Positions 6,094 through 6,414 of a stretch of 6,414 nt of DNA are shown in pieces. Location: the NCBI GenBank assembly GCA_005879255.1, contig VBKY01000549.1:495-6908 (forward strand), written 5' to 3'. Position 1 is the first letter of the stretch. Every line of letters starts with the position of its first letter. Source of the DNA: Deltaproteobacteria bacterium (GTDB lineage: Bacteria; Desulfobacterota_B; Binatia; UBA9968). A model generated the notes under the pieces. That model had not been told where the DNA came from and searched no databases. It worked only from the letters and a program-made list of their open reading frames with translations. Position numbers and translations under genes: made by a program.

Positions 6094-6414
6094 ATGTCCT
6101 CAATGATGCCAACAAAAGCAAACTATGCCAGCAAATGTCGGCGGTTCCTCGCTTTAAGCTTGATAGCATCGAGCGTCGGCTTCACTTCATTTCCGGCTGT
6201 AGCCGGCGAGATCTTGACGCGGGTTCAGTCGCGCCGACTGTTAAACTGCGGCGTCAGCGAAGGACGCGTTGGGTTCTCATACCAGGATGCAAAGGGGCGC
6301 TGGTTGGGTCTGGATGTGGACTTCTGTCGGGCGGTTGCCACCGCGGTTATCGGCGACGCCGAAAGAGTGAAATTTATCCCGCTGTTGACCGCGGCACGGT
6401 TCGTTGCTCTGCGC
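6094..6414 (+). CDS. amino-acid ABC transporter periplasmic substrate-binding protein, AapJ type (5' part only)
   Basis: The frame runs off the window after 107 codons. A basic segment (K14 to R17) precedes a hydrophobic core (about 18-33) and a likely cleavage site A35-V36-A37, giving a periplasmic protein. The mature start, with VQSRRLLNCGVSEGRVGFS and then GRWLGLDVDFCRAVATAV and a GDAERVKFIPL segment, is the characteristic N-terminal lobe of the AapJ/BztA general L-amino-acid binding proteins. These deliver amino acids to the AapQMP permease and ATPase; genes for those partners would be expected to the right of the window. Full-length members have roughly 340 residues, so about two thirds is missing here. 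ATGs at 6094, 6103 and 6106 are all in frame, and none has a clear Shine-Dalgarno. I give the first, but 6103 or 6106 is equally possible and leaves the signal peptide intact. Confidence 0.9.
   Translation, partial: MSSMMPTKANYASKCRRFLALSLIASSVGFTSFPAVAGEILTRVQSRRLLNCGVSEGRVGFSYQDAKGRWLGLDVDFCRAVATAVIGDAERVKFIPLLTAARFVALR

Overview
This window reads as a stretch of chromosome from a Gram-negative, moderately GC-rich bacterium. All recognisable genes lie on the + strand. Two proteins carry lipoprotein signal peptides, two carry Sec signal peptides, and the last gene encodes a periplasmic solute-binding protein of the general amino-acid (AapJ) ABC-transporter type. That gene set suggests a soil or sediment proteobacterium, or a related phylum of the Desulfobacterota/Methylomirabilota sort. 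The sequence alone does not fix the taxon.

Layout: (1) Bases 1-188 hold the probable 3' end of an unrecognised gene cut by the window edge. (2) 322-2610 is a likely two-gene operon: a small lipoprotein, then 12 bases later a large lipoprotein with a C-terminal alpha/beta-hydrolase domain (GHSQG nucleophile elbow). (3) 2823-3794 encodes a three-helix membrane protein with a DUF4105/Lnb-type periplasmic domain, a cysteine-hydrolase-like family. (4) 3795-4030 is a regulatory spacer with a perfect 18-bp palindrome. It precedes a small soluble helical protein (4031-4468) with a helix-turn-helix-like C-terminal half. (5) 4598-5044 and 5487-5927 encode two clearly paralogous exported proteins of about 145 residues and unknown function. 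The roughly 440-base gap between them holds a long imperfect hairpin and a second exact copy of the 3876 palindrome. (6) 6094-6414 is the start of an AapJ-like amino-acid-binding protein, cut by the window edge.

The most interesting feature is the 21-base sequence repeated exactly at 3876-3896 and 5387-5407. Its inverted half-sites, GGAC-N4-GTCC, resemble sites bound by NarL/FixJ/DosR-type response regulators. Each copy has a -10-like hexamer at the same 22-base distance downstream. This suggests that the small helical protein and the second exported paralog belong to one regulon controlled by a factor encoded elsewhere. The envelope genes share a theme (lipoproteins, a lipase-like hydrolase, a DUF4105 protein, exported small proteins), but nothing in the sequence proves that they work together.
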